Part shown: one piece after another, positions 37,989-50,092 of the stretch
How the letters are laid out: the number at the start of each line of letters is the position of its first letter
Position numbering within the stretch: position 1 is the stretch's first letter
Source of the DNA: Antrodiella citrinella
Taxonomy: Eukaryota; Basidiomycota; Agaricomycetes; Polyporales; Steccherinaceae
NCBI GenBank assembly: GCA_004802725.1
Contig: SGPM01000079.1
Coordinates: forward strand, 27,442-91,441
Direction of reading: 5' to 3'
DNA: 64,000 bases
Notes under the pieces: generated by a model
What the model was told of the DNA's origin: nothing
Database searches by the model: none
The model's input: the letters and a program-made list of their open reading frames with translations, nothing else
Program-made: the position numbers and the translations under genes

Positions 37989-38750
37989 ATGTCTCTCGCA
38001 TTACACGTCCAGCGCGCGTTCACCGTCACCTCTCCTCACAACTCTCTCCTCACCGCCGCCGTTCGCTCGGACGAACGCAAGCGCATAGCCCAGCGTTTGA
38101 CCAGGAACACCGCTACGCTATCCTACACACACGACGACGCGTCGTCGCCGTTTGACATGCATATTTTCGACATCTTCGACGCTCCTAGCCGGCTGGGCGA
38201 GTCGAGCAAACTCCTCCGTGCAAAGGAGAACGCTTCATCACCACACTCTTCGGCGTCGGCCGCGAGGTCTATACACTCATCGGCACGCACTGAGCGGCCT
38301 TTCCGCACAATCAAACCGCTACCTGCACCGATACTTTTTGAGGGACCCGCACGACCCAAGCGCATGTCCATGACGGCGTATCGTGCTCCGGCGAGACGGG
38401 TGCAGGAAGCCAATACGCTACCACTACCTCTTCCAGCACCGGTCATGTTTGACGGACCTTCACGTCTGCGGCCTTACGCACGCAGCGGGGCGTCCTCTCG
38501 CACAAGTGCCGGCAACGCTAGTTCAGTACGTGCCCAACATTCATACCGATGAACATGAATCGCTGATCGATTCTGCAGGCATCACCGTCACAGTTTGCGC
38601 TCCTTGTTGGAGCGACAGGCTTGGCGTTGTACGCCGGGAGCGAATACTACAAAACCGAGCTTGAGCCTTCTCGGTGAGTGATATTCCCGTGTACATATGA
38701 TTTGGATGATAGCTGACGTGCTCGTGCCCAGGGTAAGAGCGAGCTGTTGA
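37989..38750 (+). CDS. Unknown protein with duplicated LPAP-x-x-F-x-GP motif and C-terminal hydrophobic segment
   Basis: I take the ATG at 37989 (MSLALHVQRAFTVTSPHN) as the start, because the longer upstream frame lies over promoter-like sequence. A Ser/Ala-rich middle carries a duplicated element: LPAPILFEGPARPKRM and, about 33 residues later, LPAPVMFDGPSRLRP. If translation ran on without splicing, the protein would end at 38552. A good intron (38527-38579) instead joins to SPSQFALLVGATGLALYAGS, one short hydrophobic helix. A second intron then leads to a stop at 38748-38750. I favour the spliced form. The N-terminus looks like an amphipathic basic helix, so mitochondrial targeting is possible. 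I do not recognise the family. Confidence 0.6.
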
Positions 38751-39118
38751 CTGTATAGATCTAGACTGGCTTAGCATTCGCATACTGTATTGAGAAGCAT
38801 ACTGTACTCATCCGCAAATCTTGTTGTAGCGTAATGAGGAGCGTAGAATCGCTTATCTTCTGCGAGTATCACGTTGGCACAATTCTCGGCGAGAACCATC
38901 CATGCAAGTGTTATCACAACAACACTGTGCACTTTCCACTGGGTCGCTCTGATCTCGTCGCCATCCCAAGCGGATTTTGTGCGGTGACGACAATTAGTAT
39001 CTTGTATGTTGCATCCTTGCGTATGCGGTCCGTGATACAGCCCGAGGTGAGATTGAACTATCATGACGACAGGTGCCAAGAATACGACAGGAAGAGTGAT
39101 CGCAAGTCGCAATCACCC
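38751..39118. other. Convergent intergenic region
   Basis: The 368-bp gap lies between two genes ending toward each other. No conserved ORF is seen. Confidence 0.35.
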
Positions 39119-40798
39119 TTACACCGGGGGCACGAACCAATGGCTCGGGGTCGGATTTCGTCTCTTCTCGAAAGTCAATTCAAACCCTTCCTGCAGACTG
39201 TCTGATCTCTTGTGCCCCTAGAAGAAGAATATCAAGTGAGTGGTCTAGGTTCGGTGATATACAGACTTGGGATTGCCTAACATACCGTCCATACCCGATC
39301 CCAGGATATCACCTTCCTCAGGCTGGGCACCATGTCCATGAGGACTCGGACACTGTCCTTCGTGAGGACCGATCGGACACCATGCTGATGCGACGCACTG
39401 CCGACATCGTGCAATGTGTCCAAGACAGATGCATACGACAACGCTTCGGCGACAGCGTACTGCGAGGGCCCAATACCAGATCAGACGGAAGCAGGAGGTG
39501 ATCTGGGAAACGCACTCACGACGTCTTTGTGTGGAACGAGAATCCCGAGCCGCTCGAGACTGGTGCACCTCGCCGCGATCGCCTGCACGCTCTTCATGCT
39601 CACGCCGCAATTGAGCAACATTAGGTGCCGCAGCGTCGCGTCGTGCGCATCGAGCAGAGCCGCGATGACGCTGTCATGCAGGCTCGTCCGGACCGAGGGC
39701 CTGAACACGACAGACGTGAGTGCGCATTGCCACTCGCGCGTCAGTTCAATGAACGACGTCCAGGAAGGTTTGACGCGTCCGGATCCGGCATCCTGGATGT
39801 GGTTTTCGATGGCCAGGTGACTCAGACGAGAGGGCGGTGCTGAGACCGTCGGAGGGCAATCAGAGTGATCCTGCGCAGTGTAAGCAAACCGCGCGGATCA
39901 GAAGCGTGCGTCACTCACCCAACAGGTAAACGCGAGACTCTGTAACTTGGGCAGGTGAGCGGTCAAGGATATGACAAGGTCGTGTTGGATCTTGCCACAA
40001 TTGACGACGTGAAACTTGGTGAGGTTCGGCAGAGCAGACACGGTAGTCGTCAAAACGGTATCGTTAAGGTCAGTCAGCGACTAACAGAAGGTCAGCACAT
40101 TTGCGATCGGGAGACACAGAGCATCCTACATGGAAGGTGAGGGCTGTCAGTGTGTCCATCATGGAGGACGTCCAGTTTGGCAAGACATCGACCACGTTCC
40201 AGGTGCTTGCATCTAGTGTTATGTTTTCTAGGTGCCGAAGTCTCTGCAAAGGTCTGCATTGTTCTTGTGTGAGCTTTGCGCTGATGCGCATGCTGCTCAG
40301 ATATGGATGGGTCTGAAGGGCTTTCAATGAAGGTGAGATCAGAATTGGCTGCGTGCAGGTGAAGGAGACCAGGTGATGCGCCAGTTCGAGGGTCTTCACG
40401 TATTCGCGCAGAAAGGTGGTGTGCACGGCGCCCTTATATAGAGGCACGGCACGCACATCTGTAAAGACGATGAAAATCGTGGTAAAATCTCACTCAGCAC
40501 GAACACTTACCGATAGTGCGAACGTGAGCTGCATAATGCGGCCGTTGTGTCACAATGGTGAAGGGGGTTACGATCTGTGGTTTCTGATCAACTCCTGCAT
40601 GCAACGACAGCGGTCTTTGCTGACCTTTGTATATTTCTTTGCATGCTCCACGTGAAACACGAGACATGCATACAATCGCGGTGTGGCACTGTTGGTGAAT
40701 GTGCGACTGGAGAGTGACAGCGCAAAGAGGTCTCGGGTGGACAGATAGTCGTAGATCAGCTCCAAGCAATCCTGGTTCAGGTATTCCACAGTGATCAT
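39119..40798 (-). CDS. F-box/LRR-type protein
   Basis: The first real ATG is at 40798 (MITVEYLNQDCLELIYDYLS); frames opening at 40822 use GTG. The N-terminus is an F-box-like helix (LELIYDYLSTRDLFALSLSS, then RLYACLVF), a predicted adaptor surface for SCF ubiquitin ligases. The rest is a leucine-rich solenoid: VKTLELAHHLVSFTC, LQRLRHLENITLD, TDLNDTVLTTTVSALPNLTK, LKSLAFTCW-like text, ATLRHLMLLNCGVSMKSV, CTSLERLGILVPHKDV and LMDMVPSLRKVISWDRVW. The last intron gives a stop at 39119-39121; without it the stop follows W-T-V-C. Near 40570-40590 the frame must change between ELIRN and PHYAAHVRTIDV, and no GT-AG pair fixes this cleanly. The gene may therefore carry one frame break there. Confidence 0.7.
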
Positions 40799-41685
40799 AG
40801 CTGGCGCGCCATGCTGAAACACGACTGAGGGAGCCTCGCAAGTGATAGTTGTTGATGCACGTTGATGAAGGAGTTGTTCTTACTTGATGCCTATTTCCGG
40901 GTGCGCACTCACTGACAGCGAGTCATACTGCCACGTGCTGCTTGCCTATAACGGACCCCTAACCCTATAATGTGCGCCGATGCATTCCTCGAGATACTGT
41001 AGTGCACGTTCGGTTCGGTGGTATAGGTAATCACTTTTGCAGCGAGATTCTGGATGCAGGAGGAGGTTTGCAAAATTCATCCGATACTTGAGCTTTGATA
41101 AATTGATTGAGAACAAAACCGGGGAAATTTGGATAATGACGTTCGTGTAGACAATTGGGAGAATGAGAGGGATGAGTTTCAATGAATTCATCGATAAAGA
41201 GTGGTTCAAGGCAATTTTGAGCTTTACAGCTGTTTGCAAAATCGTAGGCGTGTCCGAGAATAATACAGTAGTTATCGGCTAGTGGAAATTCAAATAGGCA
41301 GAATTTGGACGCCACCAACCAAAAGCTTGCGCGGCATGAGCATACTTTGGTCAAATTCCACCCTGCCGCCGCCGAATGGTATCCCGGTTAGTCTTAGAAT
41401 TGAGCTCCGCCCAAGCCGACAACTACACTTTATTTTTCGGACACGCCTACGATTTTGCAAACAGCTGTAAGCTAGCCTTCAAGCTTCAAGGAGGTAATGA
41501 TACACCGGCAAATCCCGACAAAGGTGAAAGAGCGTTTGCATACGTAAGCAATCGTACACGAGGTCAATTGCCCCGATTTGGAAGTCGGATGTCCCACGCG
41601 CCGCCTGTGTGACGGGCGTCTAAGTTGCGAGGACTCGACAGGTCCTTGCTCACTGTCTTTTGCTCCTTCCACATCGTTGTCCACG
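40799..41685. other. Intergenic region upstream of the Sds3-like gene, containing a MITE-like element
   Basis: The region lies between two outward-facing genes. Its main content is the 245-bp inverted-repeat element at 41225-41469. Long-looking ORFs over the element are translations of its terminal repeats, not genes. Confidence 0.5.
41225..41469. mobile_element. MITE-like inverted-repeat element, copy 1 (pogo/mariner-type ends)
   Basis: The two ends are perfect inverted repeats for 33 bp (41225-41257 and 41437-41469), beginning TACAGCTGTTTGCAAAATCG. A weaker match extends to about 56 bp. If TA is taken as the duplicated target, the element proper starts CAGCTG and ends CAGCTG. A CAG start with TA duplication is known for the pogo/Tc1-mariner group. 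There is no transposase ORF inside. A related element lies at 52536-52784. Confidence 0.7.
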
Positions 41686-44600
41686 ATGCCGAGCTCGACG
41701 GTCTCCCTCGAGCCCCTTAGCTCTCCCTCCCCCTCTCCACCTCCTCCAGAACTCACCATTCGCGACTCCCATTCCAACCATAGTGGCGCCGCAGCCGGTC
41801 TCGACAGCGGCTCTGAGCTCTCTGAGCTCACTGACGACGACCAGGAAAACGACAACGCAGAGGACGAAGACGAGAGACCGCGTCCTACTCGTCGGAAGAA
41901 ACGTGGAGGTATTGTACCAGCGCCGATGTGGGATTGGGCATACAAGAAAGCTGACTCCGGTTGGCGCAATAAACTGATAGAGGAAGAGGAAGAGGAAGAA
42001 CAGGCGGGACCAGCAGAGGCCATGGAGGAAGAAGAGGACGAAGGTAACGACGAGGACGGCACCGTCGATGGTGACTCTCCACAAATGCGCCCCAACCTCC
42101 CTCTGCCTGATGCCCCAGAAGACAAGGAAGACGAACCGGAGGAAGACGACGTCCCAGAGGACGAGGACGACGTCCCAGAAGGCGAAGACGATCAACCAAC
42201 TGTCCACGCATTGAATAACCTGGACCACGACGCGGATCCTGCTTCTGATGATGACGAGGCGGAGCCTGCGGTTGGCACGGCCTCTCGTGACACGCCTCCG
42301 CCCCGCCCAGCGGCCAGACTCACGTCCCCCGAACTCAGCGACGACGAGAATGTGGACGACGAACCGGTCAATACCGATGCCGGCATCGGTGAAGACGAGG
42401 GTCAGGATGCTGAACCAGCTGCAGACTCGGACGACGAGGCAGAACCTAACAAACCCATTCCCAATGGTGCCAGTACCAGACAAACCCCTGCCCCGGCTAC
42501 TGCTTCAACCACGAAAGTCACCACCACTACAACAGTCGTCACCATCACTAAGAACCCTGAACCGGACGCCTCAGCCACCCCGATGGACGTGGACGAAGAT
42601 ACACCTGCCCCCGTTGTTTCACCCGTTGCCGTCGTTGCTGCTCAGTCCTCCCTTATGGCTGGCGCAGACGTTGTCGCGCCCGTGTCCCCTTCCTCTGCCT
42701 CTTCTTCCGCTTCAGGATCACCCCGTGGCTCTCCTTCACCCTCCCGATCACCCTCCGCCGAACCTGCATCTGACCATGAAGTGGACGCAAAGACAACCAA
42801 TGGTCGTATGTCCATCAAGGCTAAAGCAACTGTCAGCAAAGTCCAGAACACGCGTCTTACAAGAACCAGGTCGCGACGAAGGACAAAGGGCAACACTGGT
42901 TTTGATCAGGACGAAGATACTGGTCGTCTTGGTGGAGAGGACGACAGAGATCTCGCTGATGGCGACGACGTGGACATCGACTCGCCCGACATGGAGCTAG
43001 AATCAGACGTGTTGCCTGTGCATCGAGCGGAAGCATTAGACGTCCTGGCACAGATCGAGTTGAAATTCGCGCTGCTAAGGGAGAAACTCTACGTGGAGAA
43101 GATGGAAGGCTTAGCGTGGGAGGAGGCCTTAATCGCAGAAGGTGCTTACATACGTTCTCTCAAGTTGACGCGTTGCTAATACTGTGGCGTCGCGTTTTGC
43201 TCAGACACCCACCCTGAGATGCTTCATTTACATACTGAATTGGACAAGAGACGCAACAAACGCTTAGATTTGGCTGCTCGTCGACGCGATTTTGAGGTTG
43301 CCAACATCACCAAACGAAGGAGGCTGGATGAGGATGGAGTTTGGTCTTGGTGGAAGGTGCGCCGTCTCGAGACCTCGTGACAGGGTGTGTTTATTGATGC
43401 CGATCTTCTACGTCACGCCCTGTTCGCGACTTCAGACTGCCCGAGACGATCTTCAAGCTGAGATGACCTCTGAGACGAATAGGCGTCGGAGAAAGTTGGA
43501 CAGGGAGCGACGGAATCTAGATCGTCCGCAACCCGGTGTGTACTTTCTTATATTCACGCTTGCTTGTCATTGAGTTCTTACAATTCTTTTTCAGCACGCG
43601 TTATACCGGGTCCTCCTCTCGAACTTTCCGTTCCGCCCACGGTATATGAAATAGTCAAGGCCGACCCCTTCTGCACCGGGCGCTCGTCTAAGGGAAAGAA
43701 GCAAGACATGCCATCGCTGCATCTCGTATATCCGCAACTTGAGCCGTTGTCGAATGGTGACATCATGCGTGATCTTGATTTCCTGTATCAGTCTCGCGCC
43801 ATGAGCTTCGATCCTTCAAGGCAGGGCATGCTAGGTCCTGGACCTATGCTCGGCCACCCATTGGGTGTACCTGCAGGGTTTGACGGGTACATGGGTATGG
43901 GGCCATTGGATGGACCTGCGCTCACTAGACTTGGACCCCCTCCTCCGATGCAACATCTTCCTCATCCCCATGCGCAAGTCGCTCCCGGATTCGCAGGACC
44001 ATCCCATCGTGTCTCGAACCACATAGCACCCCAGCCAATGCCACATCCTATGATGGACATCGATTCGGGTATACGTCGTCCTTCGTCTGTGCCAGGGCAT
44101 CCGACTCACCAGCCATTCACTCTACCTGGCCCCTCTGCTCCTATCAATCTCATGAGGCGTTCTATATCTCCAATGCCTGCTTTTACCAACGGCCATGGCT
44201 CGGGCATCACTGGTGCATCTTCGAATTCGCTGAGTGGCGCACGCCCACAGGGATGGATGGCAGAAAGTGCAGCTGGACCGTCCGCTCACGCGAACAGCGC
44301 CAAAGACACCAGGAGACCGCATTCAGGCGAGCACACTGGCGCAGACAGAGGGAAGCACCGTGATCGGGCCTCAGATTCTCGGGACCGGAGCGATTGGGAA
44401 CGAGACGAACGCGAAAGCTACCACCTCCAACACGCGCCTCGTCATGTCGCGCACACACACGCCCACACTCATGTCCACGGCCCTGCGCATAATGCCCATC
44501 ACCATAATGGTGCACATCATCATCCATATCCACGGCATCATCATGTCATTCATAATCATGGTGTTCCTGATAGTGGACCTGGCGGAGGTCCAGGGGTCAA

Positions 44601-45495
44601 CGGGTCCTCGATGCCAAATAACATGATCAGCCCTCGCATGCGAGAGCTTGACCTTCATCGACCGCGCTCAGGTGCACCCACCGAGGTCATTGATCTGTCG
44701 TCATCAGCGAAACAAGGCCCCGCCATGTCAGCATTTTGGAAAGGAGGCGAAGAACAACCTATGCCTGGCCATGAACGAGACCGAGGCAGAGCAGGCTTTG
44801 GACCACCCTCTCTCGGCCCTCATGAACGCATGGTCCCTCCGCTGTTTGGCATGGCAGCTTATCCTCCTTCACCTCGACATGGACCATCTACGGCGCCTGG
44901 CTCCAGGGCTCCATCACGACGAGGTTCCTTCAGTGCTATGGAAGACAGCGGGCCGCGGCCGTCTTCGTCACACTCCTTGGGGCCGTTGGTGTCCGGCCAT
45001 CAACCATTACTGGATCCCAGCCCGACATCCCATCGACAGACGCTGGGCAACCATGGTAGTCGTTTCCAGACTTCACCAGTGCTACCATCGCGCCCGTCTG
45101 CTATAATCTCACCTCGCGCCAACGGAACGAGACTGCCTCCTCTCAGCCCATCGAATGCATCACCGATGGTTGGAAACATGCGGTCGCCGATCCGTATGAA
45201 CCAAACGCTTCCTCCACCACCCATTCCTTCCTCCCATTCGCAGTCGAGCTCCAAACCAACCAGCCCCGTGGAAGTGCGGCGACGTACACCTCCGCCTGCC
45301 CTACTTCAGACACGTTCGCCTCGAGAGCCTCCGCATTCAAGTTATCCGCGGACAGCGTCGCCCATGATCGTTCTTCCACCCTCTTCCCTACCCCAAAGCC
45401 TTCCATCCCGTTTACCACCCGTCAGCCTATCGGAAAAGCACTCACCTAATATGCCCAAAATGAAAGCTCAAGCAGTTCCTATTGACGGATCTTGA
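41686..45495 (+). CDS. Sds3-like subunit of a Sin3/Rpd3 histone deacetylase complex
   Basis: The start ATG at 41686 (MPSSTVSLEPLSSPSPSP) is preferred; the longer frame opens with TTG. The first 440 residues are extremely acidic and low-complexity. The Sds3/BRMS1-like coiled coil follows: HRAEALDVLAQIELKFALLR, EKLYVEKMEGLAWEEALIAE, then across an intron HPEMLHLHTELDKRRNKRLD, LAARRRDFEVANITKRRRLD and ARDDLQAEMTSETNRRRRKL. Family members bridge Sin3 and the Rpd3/HDAC deacetylase. Three introns at about 43155-43209, 43358-43435 and 43534-43595 keep frame. A last exon of about 630 residues follows, starting RVIPGPPLELSVPPTVYEIV. It is rich in Pro, Ser, Gly and Met, and contains a His-rich run near 44450-44560. 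Total length is about 1,170 residues, far longer than yeast Sds3. Confidence 0.88.
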
Positions 45496-46617
45496 ACATT
45501 TGTGGAGATTTATACTTCTGTCGTCGTTCATCCAGTGTTTTGTTTGTCTTTCACTCCTCACATTAACTCAGTGTTAGTTATCATTCCTCCCGGCTCATTC
45601 TCTCTTGGAACTGTTTCTATCTCTGGCCGACTTATAGTATGTATATCACGGCATACCTACATAGTAATGTATATCTGGATTCCGATTGCTTTCAGGTCTT
45701 TTCTCGTCCTTTGGCCTCGTGTACATGAGGCAATACACCATTGCGTCAGTCCTCGTTTTGTGCGGTCACTTAAGGCCTCGTTTCATGGATGCTACATGAG
45801 GTATTACCTGAGGTGCGTGGCACGTAATGAATTGTACTTCATTCGAGTAACCATCTTTCTTTCCTGAATGGAGTCCACATCTTATTCATCACTGTGACCT
45901 TTTCATTTCCTTGAGTTGCACATTATCTCGGCTGTGATTCTGAAGCGAATACTCACGGGCGCTACATGCCATCGTTCATTTTCTTCTGCAACTCTCACCA
46001 CCGTCGTAAAGCTGGGGGATCAAAGCTTCGATACTCCATGACAAAAGCTGTCAATGCTTTCTGACATACCATAGGACCGATGTCCGGGGATAGCCAAACA
46101 TATGATAGTGTATTGATAAGGTGTCGTGAATGTGCTGGCCCTGCTGGGTGCGTTGAACGCCGAAGTGTTCTTCATCCGCTGCTGATTTTCCGTTGAGCTC
46201 GCAGTCATTCGTATGATTCCGGTTTCATAAACGGAGCCATCACAGTCTAGGATGTGTAGTGGGGCAGAACCAGTGCAGACGACAAGCTTCTAGCCGTACC
46301 GGTGCCTGCCTGGACGGTAGATGTTTGGCGTTTACGCCGGGTCTACCCCGACCCGAGAATGAAAGCCTCGTTGCGTCCTCGTGCATCTGCACACCGGAAC
46401 GTTCTGCAGCATTGTAAAAGCATGGACTCTTCTCTCGACGCTTCTCAGCTTCGCATATAATCTGCGCAAGATGCTATCCGATGTCGTTTTCACCCAATCC
46501 TCTTCTCAGCTATAGCTGCATCGATTTCTCTTCGGGTGGATCGAGCTTATCCGCCCCTTCTCCCCTTCGTTCCCCCTTCACACCTACCCTTTCAACGCGA
46601 CACCTCACCATCCTACA
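45496..46617. other. 1.1-kb intergenic region, no supported gene
   Basis: It starts with 3' flank of the Sds3-like gene. Two adjacent small hairpins occur near 46326-46360 (GGCGTTTACGCC, and CGGGTCTACCCCGACCCG). A TATA-like GCATATAATC at about 46454-46463 lies some 155 bp before the next ATG. Confidence 0.45.
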
Positions 46618-48167
46618 ATGAGCGCAGGCGCATCAGACGACGCTACGCCCAAATCTCCCTCGACCATTCTTCCCCAGTATGGCTTCGGTCCCGACCTGAG
46701 CTTCGATAAGCTCCTTGAAGGGAATCGCTACCTCTTCCGCGTGCACTCGCCCAAATTACATCCCCCGACTTATGAGGGCACCGAGCCGTACTTCATCGGA
46801 GGCAAGTACAGCGATGAGTTCACCTCTGCTGCATTCAAGTCTCCTTGCCCCACTTCTGCGTCTGCCGTCAATGGCGCCAATCGGATGTACGAGGACGTGA
46901 TCCGGCATATGGACTGGACCACACGCGCTGACTCGCCGTACATCTCTACGTCCTTCAGTTTTGCTTGGGCGATCTGGGAGGCGATCAGGCGGTACCATGT
47001 CAATGTGAAGCATGACATCGAGATCGCAGTCATCGATGCACGTGCAGTGGCTGATCGCTCTGTGACCGCTGCGGAGCTCCTCATGAAGGGTACCCCCAAA
47101 GAGTAAGCATATTTTCTGTTGCGCTGGTCATCACGAATCTAATGCTGTTTATTAGGCGTCATAAAGACCATTGGAAATGGTACCGGTTTGCCGTAGAGGC
47201 GCAAGACGTCCTCGTCTGGGGACACATTCCGACCGAAGCTGTCATTTCGTCCATCCCCCTCCTTCAAATCCTCAGTAAACTTCCGACATATTTCCTCTAC
47301 CCCGAAATCTCCAACACCAAAGACTCACCGCTCAGCCGCATCAGCTGGGACTACACCCGGAAGAAACCCAGCTTCCGTCAGTTCTGTCAATCCATGTCGG
47401 ACCGGTTCCTGCGCATGCCTGTTGACAAGCGTTTGCGCGACACAACTGCCGGGTCCGTGCGCCTCGCCTTGTGTCTGCTCCGCCCATACGTGCACAAGCA
47501 CATCTCGGATGACTTCACCACTGCGACGACGCATGTCTGTGAGCTCGCATTCGTCATAGCGTGCTGGCCCAGCCAGTGGTGGGCACGCGAGCACACGGAG
47601 ATCCGGGACCTCGTGCGGTGCGTCGTGCATATCGTGGGTGAGGAGATGAGGGAGGCGAGGCGCGTGCAGGCATTGGCGGATGCCACGAGGATGCAGGAAA
47701 TCGTGGGTGGGCTGGAGCAGTTGGCGCACGCGTATGAGGCGAGGGCGAGGTTCCGGGACAAGGCGTTGCAGATGCTGCCGCCGTCGACGGAGGACTCAGC
47801 CGACTCCGAATCGTCATCGGGATCGTCTACCGCTGAACCGCATGAGGACGCATGGGACACGACATCCACCAGTACGTTGGCTACTATGGAGGCCAAGGGT
47901 ATTCAGACCGATCCTACCGACGAGGAAGAGCCTAAAGCCGAATCCTCACTCACGACTCCAACCCAGTCCCCTACGCCAGTACCGAAAGCTGGACAGTCTC
48001 TTCCTGCTACGTATCCCGATGAGGTTCCCGAGATCTACGTGCCGACTACGCTGGAAACGGTCGTACGCACTGCGTCCTGTTTCCTGACGGCCTTCTGCAT
48101 CGGCTCCATCATCACCCTCTGTATTCTCTCGCCTCACCGACGGGAGCTGGCACACCACCTCACTTGA
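46618..48167 (+). CDS. DUF7587-like protein with C-terminal membrane anchor
   Basis: The ATG at 46618 starts MSAGASDDATPKSP. The domain at residues 30-190 has the pattern RYLFRVHSPKLHPPTYEG, DWTTRADSPYISTSFSFAWA, IEIAVIDARAV and, after one intron (47104-47155), FAVEAQDVLVWGHIPTEAV. This is the layout of the fungal DUF7587 family as I know it. The order Arg strand, S-T-S, and Glu before a VLVWG strand resembles the R-S-E core of ADP-ribosyltransferases; this is inference, not established. A helical middle with many charged residues and an acidic disordered stretch follow. A single C-terminal hydrophobic helix (FLTAFCIGSIITLCI) then suggests a tail-anchored membrane protein. About 500 residues, intact. 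Confidence 0.75.
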
Positions 48168-48613
48168 CGTGACATATCATCCATCTCCTTGCACATAACT
48201 TATTTCTTTCGTTCTCTTGTACCATTTTACTTATCCCCACCCCACTCCCGTCATTTGAGATGAAACTGTTGTAGAGAAATTGGAAGTGTTGTATCAGAAG
48301 TCGAACTGTATTGTGTACGTTGTTGTTTCTGTACCACATATGTTGTATGCCATAGTATGCCGGTATGTCATTGTCAATACACCTCATCAACCATCGCTCT
48401 TGCATAGAACCTCTTCTGAATCTTCTGATAACGACTGTACGTGCCCTGGAGATCCCCGGTCCGGCAATCGGCTATTCAACTCACCGGATGTTCAGCCGAT
48501 CATGAATATAGGCGTCTCCTGACCAAGATGAACGCGTAAATAGCCATCCTTTCTTGGTTATTTCCTCTTTCCTCTCATCACCTTCCTATACTTACTGCGC
48601 AGAAGGAGCCAAT
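48168..48613. other. Tandem intergenic region
   Basis: The 446-bp gap holds the 3' end of the DUF7587-like gene and the promoter of the dehydrogenase gene. A T/C-rich tract lies at about 48551-48590, just before the dehydrogenase ATG. Confidence 0.4.
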
Positions 48614-50092
48614 ATGTCTGCTGAAGGTGTGTCGAATTGTCCAAGATTATCACAAAACACTCACCAACACTTTCCAACCAGATTTGAAAGTCGATTCGCT
48701 GTATGACATCAAGGGCAAGGTTGGTGAGTGGCCCTGCGTTGCTCTCAGTAATTGCTTTCAACGACGTTGACCCGTTGTATCTTTGAATTTGTTTAGCTGT
48801 TGTCACGGGGGGAGGCTCTGGCATCGGCGCCATGATTGCCTCTGCTTTCGTGCAGAACGGCGCGAAGGTGTACATTGCATCGAGGAAGGAGAAGCAGTTG
48901 AAGGAGGTACGTCAAACTCCACACTCTTCCCCACCGGTCCTCACTACGCGTATAAATAGGTCGCAGATGCTCTGAACAAAATTGGACCTGGGAGCTGTCA
49001 TTATTTCACCGCGGACGTCAGCGTGAGTGTCTGACACCGTCTTATGTTCGTAGGCTGGTGCTGAGCCTGTGTCCAGTCGAAAGCTGGGTGTGATGCTCTC
49101 GCGAGTAAAATCAAGGAGAAGGAAAACAAAATTCACATATTGGTGAACAACTCTGGTGCTACGTGGGGTGCGCCATTCGACAAGTAAGGCAGCACAGCTA
49201 CCACATGAAGGCCAACACCTGACGACTGCTTCACAGTGTCCCGGAGAAGGAGGGTTGGGACCGCGTGATGAACCTCAATGTGAAGGGCATCTTCTACTGT
49301 GAGTCGGGGACTTTACAGAACCGCGTCTTCTCTAAAAAGCTGATTCGACAATCACAGTGACGAGCGCGTACGTTGTGCTAAACCCGAGGGTATCTTGTCC
49401 GAATGTTGACCCATTCATTTAGTTTGACACCCCTTCTGGAGAAAGATGCAACGAACGTCGACCCTGCTAGCGTCATCAATATCTCTTCTATCGCATCTCT
49501 AGTCGCAGTTACTGAGGAGAGCGCACTTTCAGCGTCGGGTCATGGTCTTTGGAGTTGTAAGTTCACTTCTTACTTGACTGTCCCGGCTCGTCTGACTTGC
49601 TAGAATCCGCAGACCACACCAGCAAAGCAGCCGTAAATCATTTGACAGCTCAACTGGCAGTCACACTCGCAGGCAAGAAAATCCAGTAAGCTCCCCAACT
49701 CATTCACTTTTCTTCCGCGATCGCCGCTCATCCGCTATCTTTGCGCGTCAGTGTCAACGCTATCCTGCCAGGGTGAGTTTCGTCTCACGCACACACATAC
49801 CGACTTAGCCTGACACTCTCGCCACACAGCGTCTTCCCATCCAAAATGACCGCCTTTGGACTCTCAAAGAAGGACGTGGACGTCGCTGCGGGCCAACCCC
49901 TCGGTCGTCTCGGGACGTCACAAGATATGGCTGGTCTCGGTGCGTACCCACCCCAGATACTCACATGTGTTGTACTCATTTTCGGACATTGCAGCGTTGT
50001 TCTTAGCGAGCCGGGCGAGTGCGCATATCACCGGAGCCTGTATTCCTATCGATGGAGGGGCGACGGTGGCGAGAGTCAAGGCGGCGATGTAA
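48614..50092 (+). CDS. Short-chain dehydrogenase/reductase (RhlG-like)
   Basis: Classical SDR, an NAD(P)H-dependent oxidoreductase. A tiny first exon (MSAE) at 48614 splices to DLKVDSLYDIKGKV, then AVVTGGGSGIGAMIASAFVQ with the TGxxxGxG cofactor loop. HILVNNSGATWG contains the NNxG motif and VINISSIASL the catalytic Ser strand. The catalytic pair is Y-H-T-S-K: it appears only if the acceptor at 49612 is used, because the nearer acceptor at 49603 would create a TAA stop. NAILPGVFPSKMTAFGLSKK and ITGACIPIDGGATV complete the fold. The family resembles fungal RhlG-type or 3-oxoacyl-ACP-reductase-like SDRs. The substrate is unknown. About ten exons, in frame, ending at 50092. Confidence 0.9.

Noticed and set aside
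41578..41685. N-terminal extension of the Sds3-like protein starting at 41578
   Set aside because: The frame opens with TTG, not ATG; the first ATG in good context is at 41686. The same issue applies to extended frames at 17056, 40822, 56884 and 16201.
45502..45867. Plus-strand ORF just after the Sds3-like stop
   Set aside because: It opens with GTG, lies in expected 3' flank and resembles nothing known.
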